Positions 1 through 9,757 of a DNA stretch of 64,000 nt are shown here, piece after piece. The notes beneath the pieces were generated by a model. It was not told the origin of the DNA and ran no database searches. It was given only the letters and a program-made list of their open reading frames with translations. A program made the translations under genes and the position numbers. The stretch's first letter is position 1. Each line of letters opens with the position of its first letter. This DNA comes from Rhynchopus sp. YZ270_cl-10. Its lineage: Eukaryota > Euglenozoa > Diplonemea > Diplonemida > Diplonemidae. The stretch lies in NCBI GenBank assembly GCA_964035575.1, contig OZ037843.1, forward strand, positions 1,426,001 through 1,490,000, given 5' to 3'.

Positions 1-351
1 CTTCCTGGTGTCATTGATATTAACGTGTCACGTGAGGCGGAGGGACAGGTGGTGCTCCGTTGTGCAGGTGCTGTGCTGTACGAGAAGTTCAGTGACAAGG
101 TGCAGACTGTATTTGCTGTGAAGGGTCTGTGCAGCAGCGAAAACGAGGAGTGGATGTACCAGCTGGAGTCTGCCTCAAACAACCCGCACGCACTGTGGAA
201 CGAGGTCTTCGAGCACATCATCAAACAGGACTTTGAGAAGGCGTCTTCTCTGCTGGACAGCGTCGCTCAGGACCAACGCACACCTTACGAAGAGCTTGTG
301 GTCTATGTGCGGGAGAAGGCTTATGCACCGTACGTTGTGGATCTGCACTGA
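1..351 (+). CDS. Receptor pseudo-cyclase, family 1, C-terminal end (5' cut by window edge)
   Basis: The frame is open from base 1 and ends at TGA 349-351. The roughly 116 residues match the C-terminus of the complete family 1 receptors at 5488-8097 and 9758-12379. They cover the stretch after the cyclase-like domain, the EEWMYQLES motif and the final tail ending YAPYVVDLH. The other copies end YAPYVARLH or YAPLVVDMH, so this is a distinct paralogue. The stretch should lie in the cytosol. The N-terminal part lies outside the window, so intactness cannot be judged. No ATG in this piece is the real start. Certain as a family member; its function is inferred only from the paralogues. Confidence 0.9.
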   Translation, partial: LPGVIDINVSREAEGQVVLRCAGAVLYEKFSDKVQTVFAVKGLCSSENEEWMYQLESASNNPHALWNEVFEHIIKQDFEKASSLLDSVAQDQRTPYEELVVYVREKAYAPYVVDLH

Positions 352-1120
352 GGCAATTTGTTTTTGTTCTTGATACTGTAATGTTGTATTTTTTTTTTGT
401 GCGAAAATGTGTTTATGTTTGTGTGTATTTGTGATGCAGATATCACCGACATTTTCATTCAACCAATAGTATATTCTTTCTTTAGCTCTCACCTTACAGG
501 GATGTACAGTCCGCGGCTTTACTGGGGTGGGGGCTGAATATGAGATACGATATCTCTTATTCACTTTGCGGACGGAAATTTCATTAAAAGTGCATTAGAA
601 AGACATGTGGTATCTCTTGTTCCGCCCCCCCCCTCCAGTGACGCGAGCTGCAGTCTCAAGGTATCAAAGTCATACTCTTCCATACGGTTTTCGGGAGAGA
701 GTGAAAAAAACCACCATTTTTTGTCAAAAATGAAAAAGGCACCCGCTATTTCATAGGCAGTTGTGGTACATTCACATTCGAACAACCACAGCCACTTGTT
801 TTTTTCTTCTTCTTTCTTGTTTTTTTTGAGCGGTCTAAAGGGCACTTTTCCTGGTCAGAGAGCAGACCGCCGCTACCAGTTTATACTTTTACTTTGAAAA
901 ACACAAAATGATTCCTGATAAGACCACTGAATTGATAAGCTGCATAGCCTATTCATGTTCCGATTGATAGGTTCCGCACGTTGCTTTGGTCTTGGATCCA
1001 AAACACAAAAGCAACAAAAAAGCGAATAGTGCATTTTTTGAGACCACCATAAAAAGAGCATGAAGCAAAAAAAAACAAGTAATTGCTATCGGAAAAAAAA
1101 CGGGGTGTGCTGTGGTTATG

Positions 1121-1810
1121 GGGGGTACCGCAGGGGTCCTAACGCTGTTCTCAAAAAAATTAAAAATGGTAACTTCAAGGTCACTTCTCGTTTTTTGGGG
1201 AGGGAAAAAAAAAACTTTCCCCCTCAGAGGAACAACAAAAGTGAGGTTGAAAAGGTGCAAATTCCTCGGACATACACTGGACGTTGGTTATCGCCGTATC
1301 ATAGGGACAGAGTACTAGATACGATTTTTTTTGTGAGGCAATTTCGCGGTGTCGCAGTCTGATGCCACTGTTATGCTTCTTACCACGAACAACACAACAC
1401 AGCCATAGGCAGATGTTTTGGCAGATGTTTAGTGGGTGTCAGCCTTCTTATCAGTAACCTCAGTACACTTATAAAAGAAACGGCGGTCATGTCACCCAAA
1501 GGTTCCTGGCGAAGCCACGGTACGCAACATTTCAAAAAATTGCGCTTAAAATTGTGGCAACCTGCAGCCCTGCAGACCCCTGATCTTGGCAAAAGAAAAA
1601 AATTCCCGGACCCTCCAACGTGCTCCCAGTGTATGTTAAGCATCCGAGGTCACTTCGCGACACCGGATTTCAAAAAATAAAAATAAAAAGGTCACTTTTT
1701 AGGGCACTTTTCGAAGGTCACTTCGAAGTGACCTTCGGATTTCAAAAAAATAAAAAAGGTCACTTCAGAAGTGGTAAAAGTTACCACTCTTAGGACCCCT
1801 GGGGGTACCC
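1121..1810. mobile_element. TIR element, about 690 bp, non-autonomous
   Basis: The left end (GGGGGTACCGCAGGGGTCCT) is matched inverted by the right end (AGGACCCCTGGGGGTACCC). The inverted match continues inward through GGTAACTT and GGTCACTTC motifs. Several GGTCACTTCG repeats and a GGTCACTTCGAAGTGACC palindrome lie near the right end. Bases 1415-1560 recur inverted at about 28360-28600. There is no ORF for a transposase and no clear target duplication. Confidence 0.5.
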
Positions 1811-2111
1811 ACACTACTGAACACCGCCCTGTAGAAATAATCTATACTCTGCTCTTCTGCAGGTATGCGAAAACGCTGCCACAACCACTGGGACGCCTGC
1901 ACTTGAAACGTTCAAGAACGGGGGCTGTCATCCTCAGACCCGTCTTCGTACACACCATTTGCTCGATGGATGGTCGGCGTGTTCCAGCTCGTTGTAGTCC
2001 ACAGCCTCCCACTCATCGTCGCCGGAGGAGGACTGCGCAAGAAACACAGACGACTAACTGTCGTCGATCACACCATGCGCATCAGCACCACCCAGCAAAG
2101 CGCCAGGCTGC

Positions 2112-2460
2112 TATGTTGGTTTCGAAAATCGCGCGGAGTTTCCCACAGCACACCTCGTTTTTTTCCTTAGCAATTCGTTATTTTGTTGTTGTTTTCCACA
2201 CACCTTCCTTCAGCCCTTGTAGGATCAGTTGTAATTTTTTTCTAGAAAACTTGAAATTACACATTTCAAGAGAACAAATTAAAAAGGGTCCTTATTTGCA
2301 TTTTTGGGCTCCGCCCGTGCAGTGGTGGGGTCAATCTCGAAAATTGGACAATTTTTTGACCACTTAAATTTTGAGAAATATGAGCCCGGTTGCTTATACG
2401 TGGGGCCCATTTTGGCCAAAATTTTCCTCAAAATCCGGCTTTGTAATATTGACCCTTTCC
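2112..2460 (-). repeat. Dispersed repeat D1, inverted relative to 63250-64000
   Basis: Read on the minus strand, this matches 63340-64000: the same order of GTGTGCTGTGG, GGTGTGTGGAAAAC, GATCCTACAAGG and the block around GGGCTCCGCCC and ATGAGCCCGG. The left copy lacks about 85 bp present on the right, between the AAAAAGGGT and TTATTTGCATTT parts. Partial relatives lie near 15040-15110, 15200-15260, 41560-41650 and 51540-51680. Confidence 0.8.
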
Positions 2461-2599
2461 CCCCCCCCCCCTAGGTGGGGGCAAAACCCCTATTTTTTTG
2501 AGGCATTTCGATTTTTTTTGGATTTACGTGTAAAGTACCCGCAAACCACCGAAAATTTCGGGTCAGAGATGGTTTTGGGGTGTGGTTTGGGGGTGTTCT

Positions 2600-3530
2600 A
2601 TAGGTGAGACACCCCAGAGATCCAAAAAAATGGAAAAAAATAGCAAAAATAGACCATTTTGGCCGTTTGGGCCATTTTGGTCAAAATGGCCATTTTTGAC
2701 CAATATTTCAAAAAAAAAAGCAAAAATTTGTCATCATTAGGCCTGTCTGGGCACAAATATGCCCCAAAAATGTCCCGCGAGTCCATTCCGACCTGTTTTG
2801 AACACATTTATCGCCTTTTTTGGTGTTTTTTTGGTGTTTTGAGGTCAAAAAAGATCCCCTGACTATCCCCTGGCAGCCCTGGGCCGCGACTTGCGCCCTG
2901 CTTTTGGACCCCCTCTGGGCCAAAAAATGGGTGAAAACCCTCGAAAAAGCACTCCGGGGACCCAGATAGTTCCATATATCCACCAGAAACCCACCCAAAC
3001 ACCTCAAAAACATGCCAGAAAAATATTTTCAAAAACACACTTTTTTCAAAAAGTTCATCTGGGCAGGTTCCATAATGACTTATTTGAAAAAGTGTGTTTT
3101 TGAAAATGTTTTTCTGACATGTTTTTGAGGTGTTTTTGAGGGTGTGCGGTGGAAATTTGGAACTATCTGGGCTCCCAGAGTGCTTTTTCGGAGGTTTTCG
3201 CCCATTTTTTGGCCCAGAGTGGGTCTAAAAGCAGGGCGCAAGTCGCGGCCCAGGGCTGCCAGGGGATAGTCAGGGGATCTTTTTTGACCTCAAAACACCA
3301 AAAAAACACCAAAACAAGTGCCTAAAGTGTCCAAAACAGGTCGGAATGGACTCACAGGACATTTTTGGGGTAGTTTCGTGCCCAAGCAGCTGTCATGATG
3401 TCGAAATTTTGCTGTTTTTTTGATTTTTTTCTCAAAAAATGGCCATTTTACCCAACATGGCCAAAACCGTCAAAAGCCACTTTTTCACTATTTTTTTTGC
3501 ATTTTTTCATATTCTGAGGTGCCCTAATCA
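2600..3530. mobile_element. Large foldback element, about 0.9 kb
   Basis: The two arms (about 2600-3045 and 3080-3525) are near-complementary over more than 400 bp and differ by scattered substitutions and small gaps. They share, inverted, the blocks around GGTCGGAATGGACTC, CAGGGGATAGTCAGGGGAT and TTTTTGGCCCAGAG. The spacer is about 35 bp. Overlapping ORFs on both strands are by-products of the palindrome. No transposase was seen and target duplications are not evident. Confidence 0.75.
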
Positions 3531-5390
3531 TGGATTTTCGGGTCTCAGGGTGTTTCTGACCCATTTCTGGGGGGTATGAGGGGTGTTGACAGGTTTTTTG
3601 CTCACAAAACCACTTTTTCCAAAAATGCCTCACCCGTCCTGAAGGTTTTGCCCCCCCCTACCCCCCCCCCCCCCACATCGATCCTATTCCAACCATTTTC
3701 TTTTCTTTTTTACTAAAATACCTCAAACAAAACAAAGTTCTTGTACACATCTTTGTATGTGTTCAAGAACTTTGTTGTCAGACCGGCCTTGCCGCCACAT
3801 CCTTGTAGGGAGTTGTGCTGTCTGTATACTACTTTGGGATACTCTTGTTGTGCTTTTTGTTTATTTTGTTATTTTCCTTTTCTTTGTAATTTTATTCTCC
3901 TGGTACGGGTCATCTGGGCAAGCGTCGCTCAACCAATGATACGTGGACGCCGTTTTTTATTACGCCAGATACAAGTTAGAATATCACGTTTTCGTTTTCT
4001 TTTCAGCTGATTTTCCTTTTCTAGTGTTTGTCGACCAGTGGTTGTTTCTCGGTAACTGATCATTATTTGAATTCACCACGACTCTTTGGTCCCTGTTCAT
4101 GTCGGTTCTTGGTCCTTGTACTTTTTAGGGCTACGTGCTTTATATACTACTTATATGTAGTTATGTATTTTCCAAGTGGACCCGACTACCCGATGTTTTA
4201 CATCATTTTCTTTTACTTTTAATCCTACCTTTTAGCGAAAAACACTCCCACCCTCCCCAATACAGAAATCTGTTTTTGTCCCCAGACTGCCCCCCTGTTT
4301 TGGATACGGAGTGCCTTTTGTTTTAAATAAAAAGTAATTTATTGCTTTTATCTATTCAAAAAAAAATATTTATTTATCAAAAACCCCCCCACATCGATTT
4401 CAATACTATACCTTACTTCACCTTCGGTTACCCTTACAGGGGGGTGAAGGAAGGTAAGTTGAAAAACAAAAACTTTCATTCAACCACAGTCAGTTGATAT
4501 TTTTTCTTTTTACGCACACTACTTTGTGAGCGGAAAGTGTCAACGTCGTTCACTCACCCCAACCGTACTCTGCAGCACCACCACCAACAGGTGATAGTGT
4601 GTGGAAGCGTCAACGCATCAAACAACTACATGAAGGGGGGTGAGCAAGGACACGTGACACTTTTCTCTTTATTCACTGTCATCTCCTGAACAGATTTTAT
4701 CTCAGAAATTACTTTTTACTGCAGACTCATCAGCCAATACTCACCCTCACATACGTGTCTGCAACGACCTGTGTGTCTCTCCCTCTGTATTTGCTTTCTC
4801 GTAGTTTAACAGAAGAACGGGGTTGGGAATGCTTCATGAAAAATGTGACGGCACCAGAAAACATTCATTTGTTGCTTCCCCGTTGTGACAGTCTTTTGCA
4901 AATACGTTGCAAAAGAAACACAACTAACGATCATAAAAAGCTCACTGTCTCAACCTTCGTGTTTGTCTTTCATTCTTTTGAAGCTTGAAGGATGTGTGTG
5001 CACGGGAGGCACGTTCATCTGTCAAGGCTTCTTTCTTTCCTTTCCTTTGCTGGTATTCTATAAGTTTGCTTCACTATCGTTGATTCATCTTTAGTTTCTG
5101 TGTTGTTGACTTTTGGCTTTCGTGACGGAAGCACCTGGAACACACTGCTTTCTATGGTTCTTAGCTTGCCTAGAGCAAATACAGTCACGATCATCAGCCA
5201 ACTTGTCTTCAGAACATTGCTCAGGAAACAAAGGCGCAGGCCGTCAGAGTAGTTTATTCAGTTCGCTTCAGTAGTGTTGACACTCAATAGCGTCACTTTC
5301 TGCTATTGACGGTAGTTGTGTGGGCACTCATTTTAAAGTGCCTTCACAAACAGCCACAGGTAGTTACCCAAAACCACACACACAGTATCC

Positions 5391-5487
5391 ACCCCACATA
5401 CTTTTGCCTTGTCTTGCATCCTGTGTGTCCCCACACCACACCACACATCCCCAGACACTCTCTTCCTTTTCTGTACACCTCAAAACA
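5391..5487 (+). promoter_or_regulatory. Conserved 5' leader of family 1 receptor gene
   Basis: The 97 bases before the ATG are nearly identical to those before 9758 and 43711, and partly present before 51736. They hold ACTTTTGCCTTGTCTTGCAT, a C/A/T-rich tract, CCCCAG, a second pyrimidine tract and ACACCTCARAACA next to the ATG. This could be promoter plus 5' UTR, or a pyrimidine tract with an AG trans-splice acceptor. The choice is an inference. Confidence 0.6.
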
Positions 5488-8097
5488 ATGGTGTCATGCG
5501 GGATCCAGTCGCTGACAATACTGCTGTGTGTGGTGCTGATTCTGTCGACAGGTGCGATCATCGGTGGCTTCACTCTGTCAACATGGGACGACCTTCTGGA
5601 GAAGGCACGTGACACAGGTGATGAGGGCTTCGGGATGTGTCTCGACAGTGGTACGGCGGACATCGAAACGGTCTCGGCACGTTACCTGCGCTCCGTTCTT
5701 GGCAGTGTGGATATGGCAGTGAAGGAGTACCTGAAGGTGCCTGAGCAGCTCGTGATATCGCTCGCCACCCTGGCACAGGCGTACCACCCAAACATCAGCA
5801 CGAGCCCCGACTTTGCTAATATAATGCGTCCTTCAGTCTTGTCTGCTTTTAAGGCTGGGATGGCTGCTGGGGTCCTACAGATCAGTCACGAAACGTACCC
5901 GTGGTGTGCGGCACATCCTGTTCCGTGGAAGAGGGGTGACGGGTTTGCAGGGTGGGGATCGCAGTTCTCGCATTTTGCCAATAACCCTGGGAGAAGTGTC
6001 CTTCCGACAAATGGCAGTGCCGTGTTCATGGTGGTCGAGACACGTGACCACATAACGATGTCGCATGGACTGGGTGACTGGGCCCTGTTCACGGAAGTCG
6101 ACGAGCTAGGAAACTACAAGTACGGCTCTGAGCCATGCAACCTGCAGCGTCCTGACTACAACAAAGGCGAAGTGCAGGGTATGTGCATATACCCCCTCGC
6201 GTTGACTGCACTTCCGGGCGACCCGATGGTTGCCCAACGTGGGAGACAGATGTACTACCTGGCTGCCGACGAGCCACCACTCAACCCTGCAGACACGCTT
6301 GTCTACGCACAAATGCAACTTCAGTGGGGACGAATGATATGGGAGCTGAGCTACACCTACACCCACCCAGATATGTACACGATGTACCCCAAACAGGGCA
6401 AGCGTGTAGGCGTTGTCACTACCACCATTACTGGGAATGGGGTAACCGACGTGGTGCGTGCACAGCTGCTCCCGAAGGACACGTCGTTGTACCTGGTGGA
6501 GGAGGACCATGCATCTGGTTCAGTGGGGACAGTTGTCGCGTACAACAGAGGACGGCAGATTAAGATTGTGCGCCTGCTCACCTCACTGAACGTCTGGGTA
6601 AACACTGCGGTTAGCGTCAACATAACGAACCACTCGATGGAAGACGCGACGTCGCACATCCCCTCAGTGATTGCAGAGCACGGACGGTTTGTGTTCACAC
6701 ACCCGCAGAACTACAGAGACCTTGTGGAGAAGACAGAGGACTCCTTCCTGAAGTGGTCTGACTCGAACGGCACGGAGTTCTGGACAATCACGTCGACAAT
6801 TGAACACAGAACGATCCTGTGGTATGCGAACCTTCTTGTGCCTCGGGCGTCTGTGATGGATACGATTGATGCGTCGACGAATGCAATCCGTGCGAAGGTG
6901 GCATCAGATCTGTCCTCTGCAGACGCACAGAAGGAGGATGCGGTGACTGTGATGGTGATTGTGACGGCTGTTGCGGTGATAGGACTTCTTGCCATTGCTG
7001 TTGTGTTCACACGCTACATCACGTCACCTCTGCTGAAGCTTGGGAGTGAGATGGCAAGTGTGGCTGTGATGGACCTGGAGGCTGTGGACACGGGCCGTGC
7101 AGTGTCGCAGCTGAGTGAGGTGGGGGTGATGCAGCGCAGCTTTGTTACCATGGTGGCGAACCTGGTGGAGTACCGGAACTACATGCCGCAGAGTGTGCTT
7201 GTCAACGACAGTGACAAAGAAGGGTCCGTGAAAGAGTCCTCACGGGAGACGATGTCGCAGTCGGGCATGTCACAAACGAAAACCAACGCCACTTCTGCTG
7301 AAACAATGCAGGCACAGAAGGCACTGCTGCGTGTGGAAGGGATGAAGAAGAAGAAGGTGTCTCTGGCACACATGAACGTCGTGTCGTGGCACGCCTTCTG
7401 CAAGAAGCACAAGGACGCAGAGGTGCTCTCCGCACACGCAGGTGTGATTGAGAGGATCCTGACAGCAGTGCAGCACAACAAGGGTGTGTGCGACACGTTT
7501 GCTGGCGACAAGATGCTTGCCACCTTCAACGCCTTTGTTCCGAAGCCGTCGCACAGTGTTTCCTGTGTGAAGGCTGCACACGAAGCAGCAACAGCACTTG
7601 GTGACGTGCACACGATCTCGTATGGATGCACGACAGGCGAGGCACGTGTCGGGAACATGGGTTGCAACGGGATGAAGAAGGTGTCGATTCTTTCGCAGTC
7701 CATGTCGTGGGTGGTTGTGCTTGAGCGTTGGAACAAGAAGCACAACCTTCCTGGTGTCATTGACCGCAATGTGTCACGTGAGACGGAGGGACAGGTGGTG
7801 CTCCGTTGTGCAGGTGCTGTGCTGTACGAGAAGTTCAGTGAGAAGGTGCAGACTGTGTTTGCTGTGAAGGGTCTGTGCAGCAGCGAAAACGAGGAGTGGA
7901 TGTACCAGCTGGAGTCTGCCTCAAACAACCCGCACGCACTGTGGAACGAGGTCTTCGAGCACATCATCAGACAGGACTTTGAGAAGGCGTCTTCTCTGCT
8001 GGACAGCGTCGCTCAGGACCAACGCACACCTTACGAAGAGCTTGTGGGCTATGTGCGGGAGAAGGCTTATGCACCGTACGTTGCACGTTTGCACTGA
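5488..8097 (+). CDS. Family 1 receptor pseudo-cyclase, 869 aa
   Basis: The start ATG at 5488 (context AAAACAATGG) is chosen because all full paralogues align from MVSCGIQ; the upstream in-frame extension is leader sequence. Segments in order: membrane segment or signal anchor (residues about 6-28), a large ectodomain with several N-x-S/T sites (about 30-480), a second membrane segment (about 485-510), a HAMP-like juxtamembrane helix, the YRNYMPQSV motif before a variable linker, and a class III nucleotidyl cyclase-like domain (about 620-750). An EEWMYQ tail follows near residue 803. The layout is that of a plasma-membrane sensor. In the cyclase-like domain the second metal Asp (GDK, about 673) is kept, but the first is Asn (HMNVVSW), and SQSMSWVVVLE replaces the usual GDxVNxAxRLE. 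Activity is therefore doubtful. Ligand unknown. Confidence 0.92.
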   Translation: MVSCGIQSLTILLCVVLILSTGAIIGGFTLSTWDDLLEKARDTGDEGFGMCLDSGTADIETVSARYLRSVLGSVDMAVKEYLKVPEQLVISLATLAQAYHPNISTSPDFANIMRPSVLSAFKAGMAAGVLQISHETYPWCAAHPVPWKRGDGFAGWGSQFSHFANNPGRSVLPTNGSAVFMVVETRDHITMSHGLGDWALFTEVDELGNYKYGSEPCNLQRPDYNKGEVQGMCIYPLALTALPGDPMVAQRGRQMYYLAADEPPLNPADTLVYAQMQLQWGRMIWELSYTYTHPDMYTMYPKQGKRVGVVTTTITGNGVTDVVRAQLLPKDTSLYLVEEDHASGSVGTVVAYNRGRQIKIVRLLTSLNVWVNTAVSVNITNHSMEDATSHIPSVIAEHGRFVFTHPQNYRDLVEKTEDSFLKWSDSNGTEFWTITSTIEHRTILWYANLLVPRASVMDTIDASTNAIRAKVASDLSSADAQKEDAVTVMVIVTAVAVIGLLAIAVVFTRYITSPLLKLGSEMASVAVMDLEAVDTGRAVSQLSEVGVMQRSFVTMVANLVEYRNYMPQSVLVNDSDKEGSVKESSRETMSQSGMSQTKTNATSAETMQAQKALLRVEGMKKKKVSLAHMNVVSWHAFCKKHKDAEVLSAHAGVIERILTAVQHNKGVCDTFAGDKMLATFNAFVPKPSHSVSCVKAAHEAATALGDVHTISYGCTTGEARVGNMGCNGMKKVSILSQSMSWVVVLERWNKKHNLPGVIDRNVSRETEGQVVLRCAGAVLYEKFSEKVQTVFAVKGLCSSENEEWMYQLESASNNPHALWNEVFEHIIRQDFEKASSLLDSVAQDQRTPYEELVGYVREKAYAPYVARLH

Positions 8098-9662
8098 AGT
8101 GCGGAACTGATACATGGTAATATTTTCCTGTGCCTGTGACCTGAGTGCAACCGATATGCACCGAGTTTATGATTGGTTCTAAATTTTTACACAAAAATGC
8201 AGATTGTACTTTCCAGTCACCCTCTTCTGCAGTAAGGCCTCACTGGGGTAGTCCCCTCTACTTAGAAAGGCTAGCATATTTTTTTACACGTGTGTGTGGT
8301 ATCCTTTTCCCCTTCTTTTCAAAACCAGGGCGGTACCGAAGTCCGATAACTTCAAAACCAGTCGATTTTACACATTTCTGATGTTTCTGGGCGCATTTGG
8401 ACCCCTGTGACCACCATGTAAAACACCCTACAGACCCCACGAACAACATTTTATTATTTACACGTTCTTGATCTAGGTGAGGAAGCGTTCCAACTCTTAG
8501 CCCCCTCTTCCCCTATTTTTCCATTCGTGATTTTTCCTCCCATTACCCCCGTTTTTTTACAACAGAGTCTGTTCATTAATATTTTCTGCTCCTTGGCTTT
8601 CTTCGTTGACTTTGCGAAGGTGACTGCATTGACAGCTACAGGTTGTCACCCTGTCGTAGGCGAAATTTTTTTTTTTTTTGGCAACCCTGTATAAAATCCC
8701 AACGCAATTTTTTTTTTTTTTGGCAACTTTCATTTTCCAAAAATCAGGGACAGGGACAGGTTTTTAGAAATGGCCCTGACTGCATGTCCCTAAAAAAAGG
8801 GTAGACTTTGGCTCCGTGCTCTTATTACTTCCCAGCTTGCTTTGGTGGGGTTGTCAGGGTCTTTAGTCACCAAAAACATCCACACTTTCTGTGGGGAACC
8901 ACCGTACGTTTTCCTCATCCAGTATGCTACCTACACCTTCCAATGAAAGGGTACACGACTGTTAAAATGTGGATTACGACAATCCGGATTAATAATCCAC
9001 ATTGTGTTGCATTATCCAGATGGTCCACATTGAAACCACTACCAAGCATTCCTAGCTTTTTCTGTTTGTATTAAATTGTTTGATTGAAATATTTTTTATG
9101 TTTTTTCCCCACCCCCGCAAACAAAAAAAAGACAAACAGGAGAGGTGGTGAAAAGCACCCTAGTTTCGAGTGCGAAACGTTTGTGCACGGGAAACAATAT
9201 GACAAACAGGTGCAGGGTGGTTCCGTGCATATCATAGAACCTGGCACCTTGTGTGTCTCCCAAAAAAACCAAAAGCGTTCTGTGTGTAGTTTTGAAGGAA
9301 GGAAAAATAAAAGCACAATCAAATACTCACACAGAAAAATCAAAAATACCGGTTTCCGCCCTTTTTGATTTGCATCATCTCACACCTGTGCTCTGTAGCA
9401 GATAGCAAGAGTTTTGTTGTGTTCTTCATTAATTGCGTGATTTTTGTGTTATTTCATGCGAAGTGGCTTTACAGTCAAATGACAAATAGATATAGGACTA
9501 CATGGTTGGGGTGCACCGGTACACAGGGAATGTACCAAGGCACACTTTGTTTGCGCCAGAAAGTCCTTTTTGTCCCTAAAAAACAGAAAGTGGAGACAGC
9601 ACAACTGTGGCAACAACCGAGGTAACTACACTAGTCCAATGAAGATGAAATACACCCCCATA
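8098..9662. other. Spacer between two family 1 genes
   Basis: No gene is seen. Bases 8210-8330 match 12500-12640 downstream of the next paralogue (GCAGTAAGGCCTCACTGGGG and beyond), so the 3' flank was duplicated with the gene. A 90-bp repeat starting GGTGAGGAAGCGTT (8472-8570) recurs at about 47175-47265 and 47676-47770. The motif ACCAAGGCACACTTTG near 9536 belongs to a dispersed + strand repeat also seen near 22898, 33104 and 63018. Confidence 0.6.
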
Positions 9663-9757
9663 CCCACATACTTTTGCCTTGTCTTGCATCCTGTCTGTCC
9701 CCTCACCACACCACACATCCCCAGACACTCACTTCCTTTTCTGCACACCTCAGAACA
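9663..9757 (+). promoter_or_regulatory. Conserved 5' leader of family 1 receptor gene
   Basis: Same leader as at 5391-5487, with a few substitutions: CCCACATACTTTTGCC, CTTGTCTTGCATCCTGT, CCCCAGACACTC, then a pyrimidine-rich run and CAGAACAATGG. Conservation stops just upstream, which suggests that the duplicated unit begins here. Confidence 0.6.

Larger units (their letters stand above)
352..5390. other. Gene-free, repeat-rich spacer
   Basis: No credible gene was found. The stretch holds a TIR element (about 1121-1810), a dispersed repeat (2112-2460), a large foldback (2600-3530), a C-rich run near 3655-3675 and a small hairpin at about 3735-3776 (CAAAGTTCTTG and its complement). Bases 4500-4570 recur inverted near 31415-31480. 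A GC-rich patch at about 1880-2050 reads on the minus strand as an acidic peptide (GDDEWEAVDYNELEHADH) for some 30 codons. That may be a decayed exon, but it has no start and is soon broken. Confidence 0.6.

Noticed and set aside
1771-2367. 198-codon + strand ORF
   Set aside because: It runs across the end of a TIR element and into repeat D1 and has no gene-like composition.
7179-7967. Long minus-strand ORFs (up to 270 codons) opposite the cyclase-like domains of family 1 and 2 genes
   Set aside because: They are mirror frames of GC-rich coding sequence, recur in every paralogue at the same place, and give low-complexity Ser/Thr/Cys/His-rich peptides.
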